This document shows positions 48,401 to 61,526 of a DNA stretch of 64,000 nt, one piece after another. Numbering within the stretch: the first letter of the stretch is position 1; the number at the start of each line of letters is the position of its first letter. The DNA is from Istiophorus platypterus (lineage: Eukaryota > Chordata > Actinopteri > Istiophoriformes > Istiophoridae), in the NCBI GenBank assembly GCA_016859345.1, contig CM029134.1:13172060-13236059 (forward strand), given 5' to 3'. The position numbers and the translations under genes were made by a program. Below the pieces are notes generated by a model. That model was given only the letters and a program-made list of their open reading frames with translations. It searched no databases and was not told where the DNA came from.

Positions 48401-51400
48401 TTTAACCAAGTGTGTTATATCACTGTACTCCGTATTCTTTCTTTGCCTAATTCTCACTTCTCAGTGGAACTATTTCTGTATCATTCTCCCAAGAGCAATG
48501 AGCAATAAGAAAAAAAAGGGGGGAGGGTCCTACCAAACACTAAACACTGTTTTTAGTCACTTAAACACAGACGTGTGAAGACCTTATATAGAAGCTCTTA
48601 TATACAGCTCAGTAAGAAAAGGGACACACAGGAAAAACAATCTAACAAACACATAAACACTTAAAAAAAAAAGGTTGGAGTCAAGGGGGCTTTTTTGCTG
48701 TACACTTGGGAAATGGGGTTTTCATGACAAATCGATATACTTTTTAATGTGCGAACCCACCAGGGACTCTGCCTGGAACACCTGCAAAAATGTTCCCATT
48801 CATCAAAGTGCCAATGCAAGTCAAGGCCTTTTATGTAAAGTACAGTGTGTACAGCGCCAGTGGATGAATGAAGTTGCCAGGACATGTTATTGTCCCCAAA
48901 GGAGGTTTTTATTCATTGTGACCGCATGTCAATGAACTAATTTCTTGTTTCACAGAACACATTATTACATATAAAGTCATAAGAAATTTCCCTGTTCTTT
49001 TCTTAAACCAAATGTGACACAATTTAACTGCTGCTAAGTGCCATAAAGTGTGTAAGGTACCGGGCAAGTAATTTCCGAGCTTTGTTTTTACAATGGCCAT
49101 AATTCCTCCCTCCGGCAAATAATGTTCAAAACATTTTGAGAAATGATGAATGTTCCATGCAGAAGAAAATACCAATCAAGTTTTTTTTCTCTTATACATA
49201 TTTAATTAGGTTGGACCTAATTTCTTTATTTTATTTCCTCATTATTTTATTTCCAGCTCAACAGGGCCAGTGAGAGACCTGCACTGAGGACATATCTCCA
49301 GTGCTTATTATCTGATTATTTGCAGGTTTTTTTTTAAACGAAACTCATTTAATGATACAGTGAAGTTGCACCTTTGGCCCTTCTCCCTTCTACATATATC
49401 TTACTTTCCCAGGGACCGTGTTCATTGTTAAGGTCAAACCAGATTTAGGGCAGTAAATCTTCTAAGGCACAGTAAAACATTACAACGGAGCAAGACCATT
49501 CTTGGAAAACTTTTGTTGACTCTAAAACCATCCATCTACAATCTAATCTGTGTCTAATGTCCTCAGTAGATAGAACAATTTCTTCAGAGCAACTGAGGAC
49601 AAATCATTTGACTCTCACTTACAAGAAAAATGATTCTGTATTGGAAATTGACTTGGATGAGAGCAGCGAGCCAAAGCGTCAGCTTAAAATTAAAAAGACT
49701 GCACTGGATCTATGAGAATATTATTCTCCCCTAGTTTCTCTGGTACATAATGAGTCGTCACCAAACTCATACATGTACAGAATCACTAGCAAATCATTTG
49801 CTTCTCTGCTTAATAAGCTGCTACTGCATGGGCCCTACTGTACTGGACCAATGCACAACAACCAACTAACAGCACACAACAACCAGCAATGTCCACTATT
49901 TTGACATCTGTTCAGTCAAAATGATGAATAATGAATAAAGCAGCTGTTATGATTAGCTTAGGTGCTAGACTAGCAAAACACTGAAATGCAAGACCCAATA
50001 TACCATCATTCTGTTCATCATTTTAGAATCCATTCAGGCCCTGTATTGGCATACACATTAGTATGTGAAATAACCTATGCTCCAATTTACTGCCCGTTGT
50101 CCTGTGTCCATATTTAGCCTATGTAGTACAGATAGACAACCCCTGGGGTGGATTGGTTTCCTTTGTGTAACCTGTCAGAGAGAAGTGATGAAGGTGAGCT
50201 CTCAACACAGAATGCAGTAGAAGCTTTTGTGCCAGATTTTCATGTCAATGTGCAACAAGCATCTCACAATACAATACAATAGAAAAGGTTGCCATTTACA
50301 GCCAGGGTTATTTTTTAGCTGTGGCCTGAGGTTTTTGCCCGTTGTCCAAACTTGATGTTTACAAAATATGCCCTAAGGTGCTATCTGTAAGTCTTTGCTA
50401 TCGCGACATAGCTAAAATTAATCTTAACAGCTGTTTACTTACCAAGAGCCGTCATGGGCTGAGGGCAGATTGGAAGCTATAGTGACTCCCTATTGCAAAT
50501 TGTTATCATGATATTGGCTGGGGTTAGCTGGTTTGGATGCAAACTTCCGTGGAAGAAAATAATTGATAGAAATACAAGGACGAGAGGAAACATCTGCACC
50601 ACATTCCACCACTTGGTGAGTTAAGGTATGAAGTGTGATGCTGAACTTGTAACGTTCCTTCTAGACTGTTAACACTGGCTATGTAGCGACAGCAGTAATT
50701 CGCATATAGAACCTTGAACCTTCACTGACCCGTAGTTGTGTAATGATGGTGCAATTGTCACAGTGTTCTTACTTATGATTCTTTCCCATGCAAGGTGATT
50801 TGAGGTCAATTTGGCATTGCTTCGGCCCCAATATGAGAAAGCACAATATCAGCAGCCTGGAGGAGGACCAAACAGTAGCAGAGTACACACAAACAAGTGC
50901 ATTCACACGTAGGGTACAAATGCTTTTGGAAATGCCCTCTCACTTTGCTTATAAATAAAAACAGGATGTTTTTTTGGCAGCCTTGTCATTGTATAACAAG
51001 GTTATAGACATGTGATCATGTACTACTTCCTTTTCAAAAATGAAAAATTCGCCATACACGATGCAGTCACATCTAATATTTTGTATAGAATTGCAAGTCA
51101 CAGCACTGTTCAAAATGCAAGTCTGTTTCACAGCTGAGTTTCACTTGATGATGACACACCTGAAGCAGGAGGAAGAATGGAGAATCTTTTCAGCATTTCA
51201 TTTTATTGGCTTATCAAGTTCAATAGAAATTCCACTTTGTCTATATTTCAATACTTTTTGAAATATTTTCAGTTGAGGTTTGATGACTCATGAGAGGTAG
51301 TTTTTTTGGTATAGCTAGTCTAAACTGCACCAAGTAAACTTTAGAAAATATGAGTCCTTTTTTCATAAAAATCTTTTCAGCTTCGAAACCTTTCAATGTC

Positions 51401-51528
51401 AACAAATACATGCCATCCTTTTGTTAATGATTTCTTTCTATAAGTGAAGGCTGGTATGTGTGTTCGTGTGTGTGTGTGTAGGTGGTTTTCAGCCACTTCC
51501 TTTTGTGAAAACCAACCAAGGACAGCAT

Positions 51529-51543
51529 GTTCTCATTATGAAT
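51529..51543. promoter_or_regulatory. Glucocorticoid response element-like palindrome
   Basis: AGGACAGCATGTTCT fits the degenerate GR consensus RGRACAnnnTGTYCY at every position, with a perfect TGTTCT half-site. It is about 48.7 kb downstream of the tsc22d3 start codon and 16 bp before a candidate splice acceptor. Confidence 0.45.
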
Positions 51544-54500
51544 GCTTTCACTTTACAGAGCAGCCGCAGGAAGGTTGATGATGAATGTGCAAACGACATG
51601 TTTTCTGCAAGTGAGACAAAGGCAGGCACCTTCAATAATGAGCCTCAAGGTAATCTAAGACAACTGAACACTGACCTCCATTTATTATGGGCACTGTTTT
51701 TACATAATTGCATCGGTTTGAGATCTTCTCAGATATTTGCAGAACAAAAACATTGGCACAGAAACACAATCGCTGCAGAGATACTGACAAGAACACTTCC
51801 CTGTCTAAACATGGTTTGTCACTCGGCATTATAGACCAGGTAATTTCACTACATTTCATCCTATAGCTCATTTCCCTGTATGTATCTAATCTGCATTGGC
51901 ACCACAAGGGTGGTAAGCACGGTGTGCCTCATCCTAGCATTTGTGGAAGATTAGTGATACAGTGAACAAAAGCGGATGTTTTGGCTGACTGGCACGGCCT
52001 TTCATGGGTTTAGTGGTCGCTGCTCTGAACATTTTGTTCAACTGTTGGATATTTTTGCTGCAAGCTTCTTCTGCCTCAAGGGGTAGGTATCATGGAGCCA
52101 CTCTTGGTGCTGCACAGACGTACCACCTGAAATTTTTCTAAATCTAAATATCTTCCCTGGAGAGGAATTTTGCCAAATGGGCATCTGCTGAAAGCCTCAT
52201 CTTCATCACCATTTACTGCTGTGGAATTAAACATGACCCACAACGGCTTGATTCTGAAAAAAAAAAAAGGATTCCCTGGACAATGGCAACCTTTATTACT
52301 CCATCTTATCGGCTACATCAAAGATTGTTCCACGACTCTCTCTCTCTTTGATCAAAAAACAAAAAACAAAAAAAAAACAAACCTGTTTTGGTTCAGGTAG
52401 CTGACTGGGATTTTGGTTTCAAAACCAGTTTGCCAAAATGAGGCTCATACGTCAACTATATAGAAAGTAAAGACAGATTAGAACATGGATGAAAAAAATA
52501 TAGATATATTGAACTAATTGTTGAATATGTTGCCTAGTATAAGCAGATCAAGATCACTTACTTCCCTAACATAGCTGCATAGATATCTTTGTGAATATAC
52601 ACACAGAGGTAAAACAGCTAACCACAAAAATACAAGCTCACAACCATGAATGTTTTGATATGCAATATTGGATCATGCATCACCTCTAACTGGCTTTGCG
52701 ATGCTTCAGTTGCGTGCACATACCAGCAGGGCACATCTAGAACTCCTCTTAAGTGACAGTTTTATACTTAGGTACGCATCACACAAGCTCCTCTTCACGT
52801 AGACACCCACATGATCCCTCTCCTGCATTATCACTGTTTGATCAGCAACACTGATAACGATACCTAAGCCTACACACAACAAAAATCTTTTACATAACAT
52901 AATCCTCTTAGTGCTGAACTTTTACAAACTTTCATTGCGTTCGCTTTCACCGCACTGAGCTGCACAGCGACAAAACGGGCAAAAGTGTATCTGCTTCCTA
53001 TCCCACGGGGAGATGCACATGTGCTTCCACAAGAAATAGTGCTGCATGTGTGTCTGCACACGGCAGCGTTTTCTTTCTCCTCTATACTTCAGAAAACATT
53101 GTGTAGTCCACTAGCACAGATAAGCGTTGTTGTGAGCCTTGTGAGTCTCTTTCTCTTACATGCCACACACATATCCATGCACAATCTGACCCATATACAA
53201 ACATACAGTATTTACAGTAGACATGGATGTAGGCTATTTTTGCTGATTTAGCATGAGCCACTGGAAAATTGAAGGGCTCCAAATCCTTTAAGTATAGAAA
53301 ATTATATGGAATCCTGTTTAAATACATTTAAAGAGTTGACACAGGAAAACATTTGATTTATATTATACAACTAAACAGGCCATGGAAAGCAGCTCACCAC
53401 AACTCACGGCTTTGCTTGCTGAGCACGAGCTAGACTCCTTTTTTTCCACTAAAGTTCAATAAATGTTCAACTTTTAATTCCTCGGCAACAGTGGACACAG
53501 ATCCACTGTTTACATGGAAGAGGGCATTCTTTCCATAAGCTTAGAACCGTGAATGTGAAATATGTTCTCTTTTTTTGGCCTCAGTCGCCTGAGTTGCCAG
53601 CCTTTAAGCTACTTAAAACTGTTGACCTCATGTAAGGAAATGAGGAACGATGGATGAGACTAGAACAAAATGTCCTAGACACTCACAGCTGAAAACTAGG
53701 TCAGGAAGTTCTGAGGTAAAGCATGTGCCTCCTCCTACTGGTCATTATATGTAGTGTAGGTGGCCTTTATGGGTTAAAAATTGCTACCACAGCGTGCCTC
53801 TTACCAATTAAAGCATGTTTTGGAACCATTTTCACTGTGTACTTAAAACTGAAACTGAAATTTTGTGATTATCAAATACACAAAAATGGTTGGATTTTTA
53901 TTTTTTTTTTTTTTACAAAGTAAGACAAATTTATTTTATTAAGCTACAAAATAATAATTGGGGTGTAAGTAAAATGAAATAAATAGGATGCTGATCTGAG
54001 AGTTCACCGGCACAAATACTTTAAGTGGAGCTAGTAGGTATGCTAATAGTCTTTCCTTTACTGGAAATTCACAAAAATGTGCTCTTTTTATGTATGAGAT
54101 CATAAAATATGGAATTTTTATGTATGGGAACATAAAATATGACACAGACACACGTAGCATTTTGTTAGAATATTTCTCTGCAGATGAATCTGAATTAAAT
54201 ATTAATGTAAATAAATGAATGCGCTGTTGGGAGAATTGAACCAAACTCTCCATAAACATCTTAGCTGACTGGGATTTCTGTGCTGCACTTGTACAGCTAC
54301 ATTCTGCAGGTAAATCATTGCATGGGGGCTATTCATGACTGGGCAAAAGTTCCAATATTTAAAGTAGAAACAGAGTAAAAAATAAAGAACATAAAAGAAG
54401 AAACAAAACAAGGAAACAACACTTTAAGTACAGAAGAGCACAATTTTAATTTGCTTAGTTTATGGACATGTTTACATACAATCATATTAAAATATCAATT

Positions 54501-57500
54501 TGCTTTATGTAAAAGGTTACCCAAAAGTTTTGCAGGTACTTCTAACACTTAGAAATAGAATAGAGATTTGAAAAAGTGTAATTTCAAAATACTATATTTC
54601 AAGTATATGATTTTTTTATGCTGCATTTGCACAGTCTCAGCAGTGGCCTCTAGATGTGGATATGCTGAAATTTGTACCATAACCAGTCCCGGTAAGCTGC
54701 ACACTGTTGCTCTGGGGTTTGCCTAAACTTCTATTGACGCTTCTTACCAGCGAAGGCTACTTTGGTTTCTGGGTGGTCTGGATGTGTATTGCTTTAAATG
54801 CAAAAAAATGTATCTGAGGTAAAATTCCTGGAGAACAGCTATGCTTGAGCTTTATGGTATCAACCATTACATGATATTTAAGCTCCCTTAGATCTCTTTG
54901 CTTGGCCATTCTAAATTCAAGCTGAACAGCCAATGACCCTCTTGACTCTGTTGCTATGTACATACTGTATAATGGGACTGACACTGTGCAGGACATTTTT
55001 TGAACACCAGCATCAGCACATTTGTTTTTTTTGGCAGTTGTATATACATAACTATTTCTAAGACAATCTGTCAAAATGTCTGAACCCCAACATGTGTTGT
55101 CTTTAACAGCAACATCCACTGTACTTTACTATGCACAAGCATAAAGCATCAACATGAGATGTAATGCCTATGTGAAATCTAACAAGATGTAAGTACAAAA
55201 TTCATAATGTGGATTTTTTACTTTTTCTCATTCACGGTAGGATAAATACAGCAGAACATGTCCTTCCACTAGATGTGTTTGGAAACCATGCCCTTCAATG
55301 TGGGGAAAGCCAGTCTGTATATCTATGTGTGCGTGTCTCCTTGATAACAACGCTTTTATCTCTGAACCCATCCTCCATCAGAAAAGTCTCAGACACAGTG
55401 AACTCGTGTTCCAGAGAAAAACATTTTTGGGAGCTTTCCACTTGAAATTTCAACATAAAATGCCGACCGAATGCAATACTGTGTGCTTGGGTTGTTGAGT
55501 CACCTGTATACAGCGGAAGCCTATTCTGACCGTAGTTAAGGTCAGGCGAAAATATAGAAAACACAATACAGGCATCAAAGGAAATCTGACAAATGTAATA
55601 TTTGACATTTAACCCCAGAACTTGATGCCTGATGACTGCATTACCGCTGCTTTCACATTTCTATGTCTGGAAATGTAGTTTCACTGTCGGCTATCAGACA
55701 ATGAAATAACAGATTGGCTTAGAGGGAATGTTTGATGGCAGCCAGAGTTCAAATAACTTGTAGTCTTTTCACCTGTGATCATTATCTTTGGGAACAAAGG
55801 GCTGTGTGTGGTTCTGCTGAAAAATTTCCATCTTGGAAAGAGACAGGGAAAAGGGGAAACTGACAGCGGAAAGAATCTATTGCAGAGGTAGAGATTCACA
55901 GGGAAGCGGGATTAAACTGCCCTCAGCCTCTTCATCCAAACACTTTGTAGTGCTGACCTGCACAAACCAGGCGCAGAGTCGCTGAGAGGGGTTAACAAGT
56001 GGAATAATTAAGGAATAAGACTATCTGCCAGCACTTTCTTTCTCCCCCTGACTTTTTCCTTCTCTATCTCTCCACTGCTGCTCCTCCAGCAACCCTACTT
56101 CCCCTCTCCCAGAGCCCTTTGTTGGCTCTGTGCTCCGCTCTAATCTGGCGTGTTGTTCTCCTCCTAATTTGGGGACTCATTACGGGAGTGATTATCTCAC
56201 TGAACACTATGCGAGTTCAGAAGGAAGATGGTGATGGTGTAAGTTGCTGAGCTATCTGGGTGTGCAGCTTATAGCTTGAAATACATATATTTCTGTGATG
56301 TTCTGCTGAGCACAGTGCAGAGGTTATCCACATATGAGTCGGATATGGTAACATAGTAAGTAACTGACTAACTGAGCCTCACAGAGCCACGTCCGTTTGT
56401 GCGCAAGTTGCTTTCTTTGGCCAGCCTCAGTGATCTGCAGTGTGATTTAAAGGATTTGCTATATAAACAACAAGAAAAGGAGCATGACTTAACTAATGAT
56501 TTCACATGACTGGTTTATGAAGCTTAAATAGATTAGACCCCTTTATTGCAGGGAATGAAAGGCCATTATTCAATTTTCTTCACATTTTTGGGGCAGTCTG
56601 GATTATAACAGGTTTAGCTGATAATGAAATTACAGTGACAAAGTCAAAATGATTAATAACCACAGAAGTAAATATTTACTGTTACGTGAAAAGCTACACA
56701 GTTCAGACAGATTAGATTAGAACTGATTCTTGATTAGGGCAGACTCTCTATTGAATCTGAAAAATACTTTAATCTCTTTGATAAAATAATATGACAAAAT
56801 ACTATGATCTCTTATTCATTCAAGCACACCTTCACTGTGAGGTGTAGTAAAGGAGAGGGCAAGTTAAAATCATCAATACAGACAGATGAAAAAACGCGAT
56901 TTCATATGGTGATCGGTGCGTTGTGGGCAAAGTTACAATCTCCTGACATGACTTAACATGCTCCTCTGTGGTAGGACAAGGCATAAACCCCATTTTAAAA
57001 GGCAAACAAGTAGCCTCACTACCCTCTTCCCAAACTGATGCAGGACTTGGCTCCAGACCCTCATGTAATTGTGGATTTAGGAATGTTGTCTGTGTAGTTG
57101 AAGAAAGAGTCAGATGGACACAAACAATCTCCTCCAAGTTTAAAATGAGCTCGGTTCACACTAAAGACGGAATCAGTAGCAGAGAACGACACTTATATTT
57201 ACAGTAAAAAAGCATCAGCTATTACTCTTCTTAGTGTCACCATAAATGAACACTGCAAACTACCCTGGACACATCATGGTTTGTCTAGACAAGTTTTCCT
57301 GGCGTCAACTTTTCCCTTATGCTTGTGTAACACTAATGCAGGAAAAAGACTTGCTATCACTAAATGGTCCTCAATGACACTCAGTTGAGAATTAAAGTGA
57401 ATGAATTACAGTAAAGAGTGTTCGATCATCTCGTCGGCGCAGTTGGTAGAGAGGTTGCATTTCATATTTCCACATGGTGGCACTAGAGAGCAGTGTTTAT

Positions 57501-57708
57501 GCTTGTGTCTATGATTTCATTCCTCCAGTCATAAGAGCCTCGTTCGCCTCCAAGAAACCAAACTAAAGTCTCCTCAGTGGAGCTGGTTGGCCATTCACTG
57601 CAATTGCTGGAGTTGTGCAGCGTGTCAGCCATTTATTCCCCCATTAACTAATCCGACCAGCCTTATTAGTGTCCCTGGATTTTAATAGCTCAAATGGCTA
57701 AAGGAGAA

Positions 57709-57741
57709 AAAAACAAAACCAAAAAACAAAACAAAACAAAA
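57709..57741. repeat. (AAAAC)n-like tract
   Basis: Short tandem AAAAC/CAAAA units in an A-rich context. Confidence 0.85.
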
Positions 57742-60261
57742 CTTGATAATATTGTCTGTTGTAGATGCTTAAATAGTTGAAGTACATGGTGTGCATGCAG
57801 ATGGTGATGATGAAACTAGAGGTTGTTTGCATGTTGTATTTGATACAGAAGGAGGTTTAGAGTTGATCCTGGAAGTGGTCATAGAGTATAGATACACAAT
57901 GAGTACCAGGTTAAATGTGCAGTTCTGTTGAAAGAGAAGAGTGTGGGCGGGTATTGTGTCAGAGTGTTGTAAAAAGCAATCCACCGGTTATACAGGAATT
58001 TAACCAATTATTCAAATGTCCCATTAAAAGCATGTTGTTGCTCTAAATGTGACCTGAATTAAAACGTGTGGAAATTCTCCCGCCCAGAGGCTTTTTCAGG
58101 GGAAACTTTGTTTGTTTTGATAATCAAACATCCATTTGTGATATCAGACTTTTTCCCTTCCTGCACACTCAGGAATTACATCCTTTAGCACTCACTGTCT
58201 GCAAGACACAAGGCAGCAATCAATTTGTAATTCACATACAAGTGGACAGGAGTCTTCAGTCACACCAGCAACTCAAAGGCACTAATTCAACAACTGCTCA
58301 GCCTATTTGTATCCCAAGCGGCTGTTTGTAAAGATCCACAGTGGCCACACAAATCCTGGGCATCATGATTAATGTCTCCCATACGCAGGACAAGAGTTGT
58401 GAATAAAGAGACGCGGATCGATAGCAACTTTATTGATAGGGCCCACCAAATAAAGATGACATTTGCTTTGCTATGAGAGTTTTTTTTAATTTGTCATGCT
58501 AAGTGAAAATGTAATTCATTCTCAGCAACGGCACACCTTCAGAAGGTCATAAAAGGGGTATGTAAAAGGGAGGAAAAAGACAAATCCAGATAGAAAGCAA
58601 AGCAGAAAGAATGCAAGACAGGAAGAAAGAAGAGGGGAAAAGAATAAAATAGCAGTATGGAAGAAAGGATGGAAAAATTCAAATAAAATGTTGCTTTACG
58701 TACAATATGTTTGGTATCCACCTGTCGTTCTACCCCTCTCTCTCACATAAACACATCCACTAACACAGGCACAGGCACATACACACTCTATTCTGTATTT
58801 AGAAGAAAAGCCTTGGTGTTTGAACAGCTTTGGTATCAAGTTTGAGCTGAATAAAAGCGCAGACCTCCCTTTGAGGCAGTACATGTCATACAGGGAACAT
58901 TGAGCCATCAAGCCGGGTGGCCAGAAGCATTGTTGAGAAATTACACATGGGGGCTTGTGATTTGGCCTCGGTTTAACAAGGGAGAAAGGGGAGGAGGGGA
59001 GTGTAGCATTTGGATTTTCAAAGCTCAAAAAAAAGATTCACACATCTGGGGGAGGCTTCTCTCTCGTCTGCAAACAATTTGTAGTTCATACTGAAGATAA
59101 TGCCCACTTCCCTGTTTCCTCTCTGTCATCCCATTCATTCCTTTTCTCCCCCAACCAGTCCTCCCATCCCTGGGCCCTCCCACCTTCCCCCCTCTTCCGT
59201 TATCAAATACTTTGTGATCTGGGCACAGTGTGGGAGCCTCCCCACGCCAGCATGCTGCGCTGCGAGCAGCTTGCCGCCGAGGACGTGCTTGTCGGAGGCC
59301 AGATCAATAAGCAAGGATTCCACACACAAAGCTGAGGTGACAGGCAGAGACTGTGAGAAAGGGGAGCGTGACCTTTGAAGAATACAATTTAAAACATCTC
59401 TCCGACTCTGGCTAAGTTAACTCTGGCACCATGCTGTGCCTGCACTTGCAGATCGTTTATTTTCCTGGACAGTACCAATTGAGAGAGTGGAGGGGAAGAA
59501 GGGCCGGGATTGGGATGGAGGTGAGAATAACAGTGAGGTGGGGTGATGGTGGGAGGGGTCCTAGAGAACAGCACCAATTTGAGCATGTTGTGCCAGCAAA
59601 TGTACTTGTTTTTCTTTCCTTTTTACTCTCCAGCTCTGTTTCTCGCTCCACACTTACCTCGTCGTGTTTTATCACTTGTCCTGGAGAGGTTGTTTAAGGA
59701 AGCAGCCTCAATTCAGTCTTCCTGGGCTCGAAAATTGCTTTAACACACGATCTGTAGAGAGGGTTTCCTGAGGTTCATTTACATCCTATTCACCAAAGAG
59801 ATGGTCCAAGTCTGTACAATTACAATGAAGCACTGACAGAAAATCTATATTTGTCTGCCTTAATGATTTCGTTGCTTCTTTCTGTGTCTGTCTCGCTCAC
59901 ATCTGTGCATCATTCCCTCTGTTTCCCTCCTTCTCCTGCACAATGTGGACATTGCAATCCCATCCTTACAAATGTTTCAAGGCCGAAGTCTTGCACCGAA
60001 GCGTCGAGTCCATACGCACATGCAGTTAGGAGGATATGAATGTAATTTCAAAATCATCAATCTGGAAACGGCTCTTGACTGAAAATTTATATTTTGTTGC
60101 ATTGATGGATGTAACAGCTTGACAAGCAGTATGCTTAGCTGAGCTGTATTTTTCATGTAGAACGACTGGCATTTTAAAAGCATGTAATGGATGTATTCAT
60201 GAAGCATTTCATGAATAAGTCGGTTCTGCCTTCCTCTCCGGGCCGTCCTTCCACTTTCCAA

Positions 60262-60277
60262 ACAGCAGGGGGCAGTG
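60262..60277 (+). promoter_or_regulatory. CTCF-like motif
   Basis: ACAGCAGGGGGCAGTG matches the CTCF core CCASYAGRKGGCRS at all but the first position. Weaker matches are at 31030-31044 (CCTCCAGAGGGTGCC) and 57470-57484 (CCACATGGTGGCACT). Confidence 0.5.
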
Positions 60278-61478
60278 TTCAATGAGGTATCTCGGTGGTG
60301 ACTTTTTGTCCTCTCAGACTGATGGGGCTGCTGCAGTCTTGTCTGGAGGAAGGAGGAGAGAGAAAGAGGATAGAGAGAGGGAGAGAGAGAGAGTGAGAGA
60401 CAAGGGAGAGAAAGAGGGAAGACGAGTGGGGGGCTACTGCATTGCACAACACAATGGTGTATCAGTGGGGGGATGGAAAGGAAGCCGGTGGATTTACGTT
60501 TGCAGCCTTCTCCCCTTGTTTTACATCTCAATTGTGTTTGGACAAGCCCCACTCTACATGTGTAATTACCACTGACACTGTTACTTTTTCCAGACACAAG
60601 TTCAGGCATCGGCGGGGTGATTAGTATGCTTTGTGTCTCCGGGGCACTCGTAAATACAAAAACCTCGGGCCCTCGGTGTGTTAGCCATATATTTACTTTG
60701 TTTCTCTTTTTCTCTCTGTCCCCATTATTGTGAACTTACTCTTAATAATAGCTCTCAAGGACAAAAGGAGGAGGGAATTCATATGCAAGTCTTATTTCCT
60801 CTCTCTTGAAATTGCAAAGTGGTGAGCATATCATTATTTTTGCGAATAATTCTGAGGGATTTGCTGTCTACATTTCCTGGTTCCGGCGTTTTTTGGATTA
60901 AAAATAACACCATATCACTCGAACCACAGATCATTTGATCTCCCATTCAACTGGGACAAAAGGGAAATGATAACAGCCATATTCCCTGCAACAGAAGGGT
61001 TTACACTAATGTCTATAACAAACCATTCATGCCAAAGATTACATCTTCTAGGAAAATTAACATTCATCGCCACGCAGGTGAAGATTAAATCAATTTCTCT
61101 GCTTCAGTCACATCATGTTATCAGCCTTGAGATGGTAAACAGGCAGTAAGAGCCATCTTCCTTGTGGTCCAGAGTCATTCTAACACACATCATAATGAGC
61201 CCTATCTACGTGATAATGTTTACAACAGAGATGTACCACACAGCAAATTTCACCTCGGCTGAACTGATTGAGTCAGTGCAGGCACACATCTTAATTTTTC
61301 GAGCATTTAGTAGGTGCCAGATGAGATTCATCTGATGATACTAAATTATGATTTGATATTTTTATTTCTATGTGACCGCACACACATATGGATGAAAAAT
61401 AACTTATGCAGTGTGACATTGCACCTATAAAACCGAGCTAATTAGTATCAGATGCATGCAGTTTTGTTAAAACAAAAC

Positions 61479-61480
<2 letters not shown>

Positions 61481-61516
<36 letters not shown>

Positions 61517-61526
61517 AACACACACT
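61481..61526. repeat. (AC)n microsatellite
   Basis: About 17 AC units in the main run, preceded by AAAAC units and followed by CAACACACAC. Confidence 0.96.

Larger units (their letters stand above)
43450..51558. other. Intergenic or intronic DNA, no gene confirmed
   Basis: Between two exon-like islands (43336-43449 and 51559-51649) this stretch contains further open islands at 45047-45170 and 46472-46577, an AC tract near 44471-44491 and a repeat fragment at 45387-45462. If a + strand transcript exists here most of this would be intron. I recognise no protein family. Confidence 0.35.

Noticed and set aside
59977..60609. Longest ORF in the window (minus strand, 210 codons)
   Set aside because: Much of it is the complement of a GA-rich low-complexity run, giving Ser/Leu/Pro repeats. 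There are no domains or splice context.
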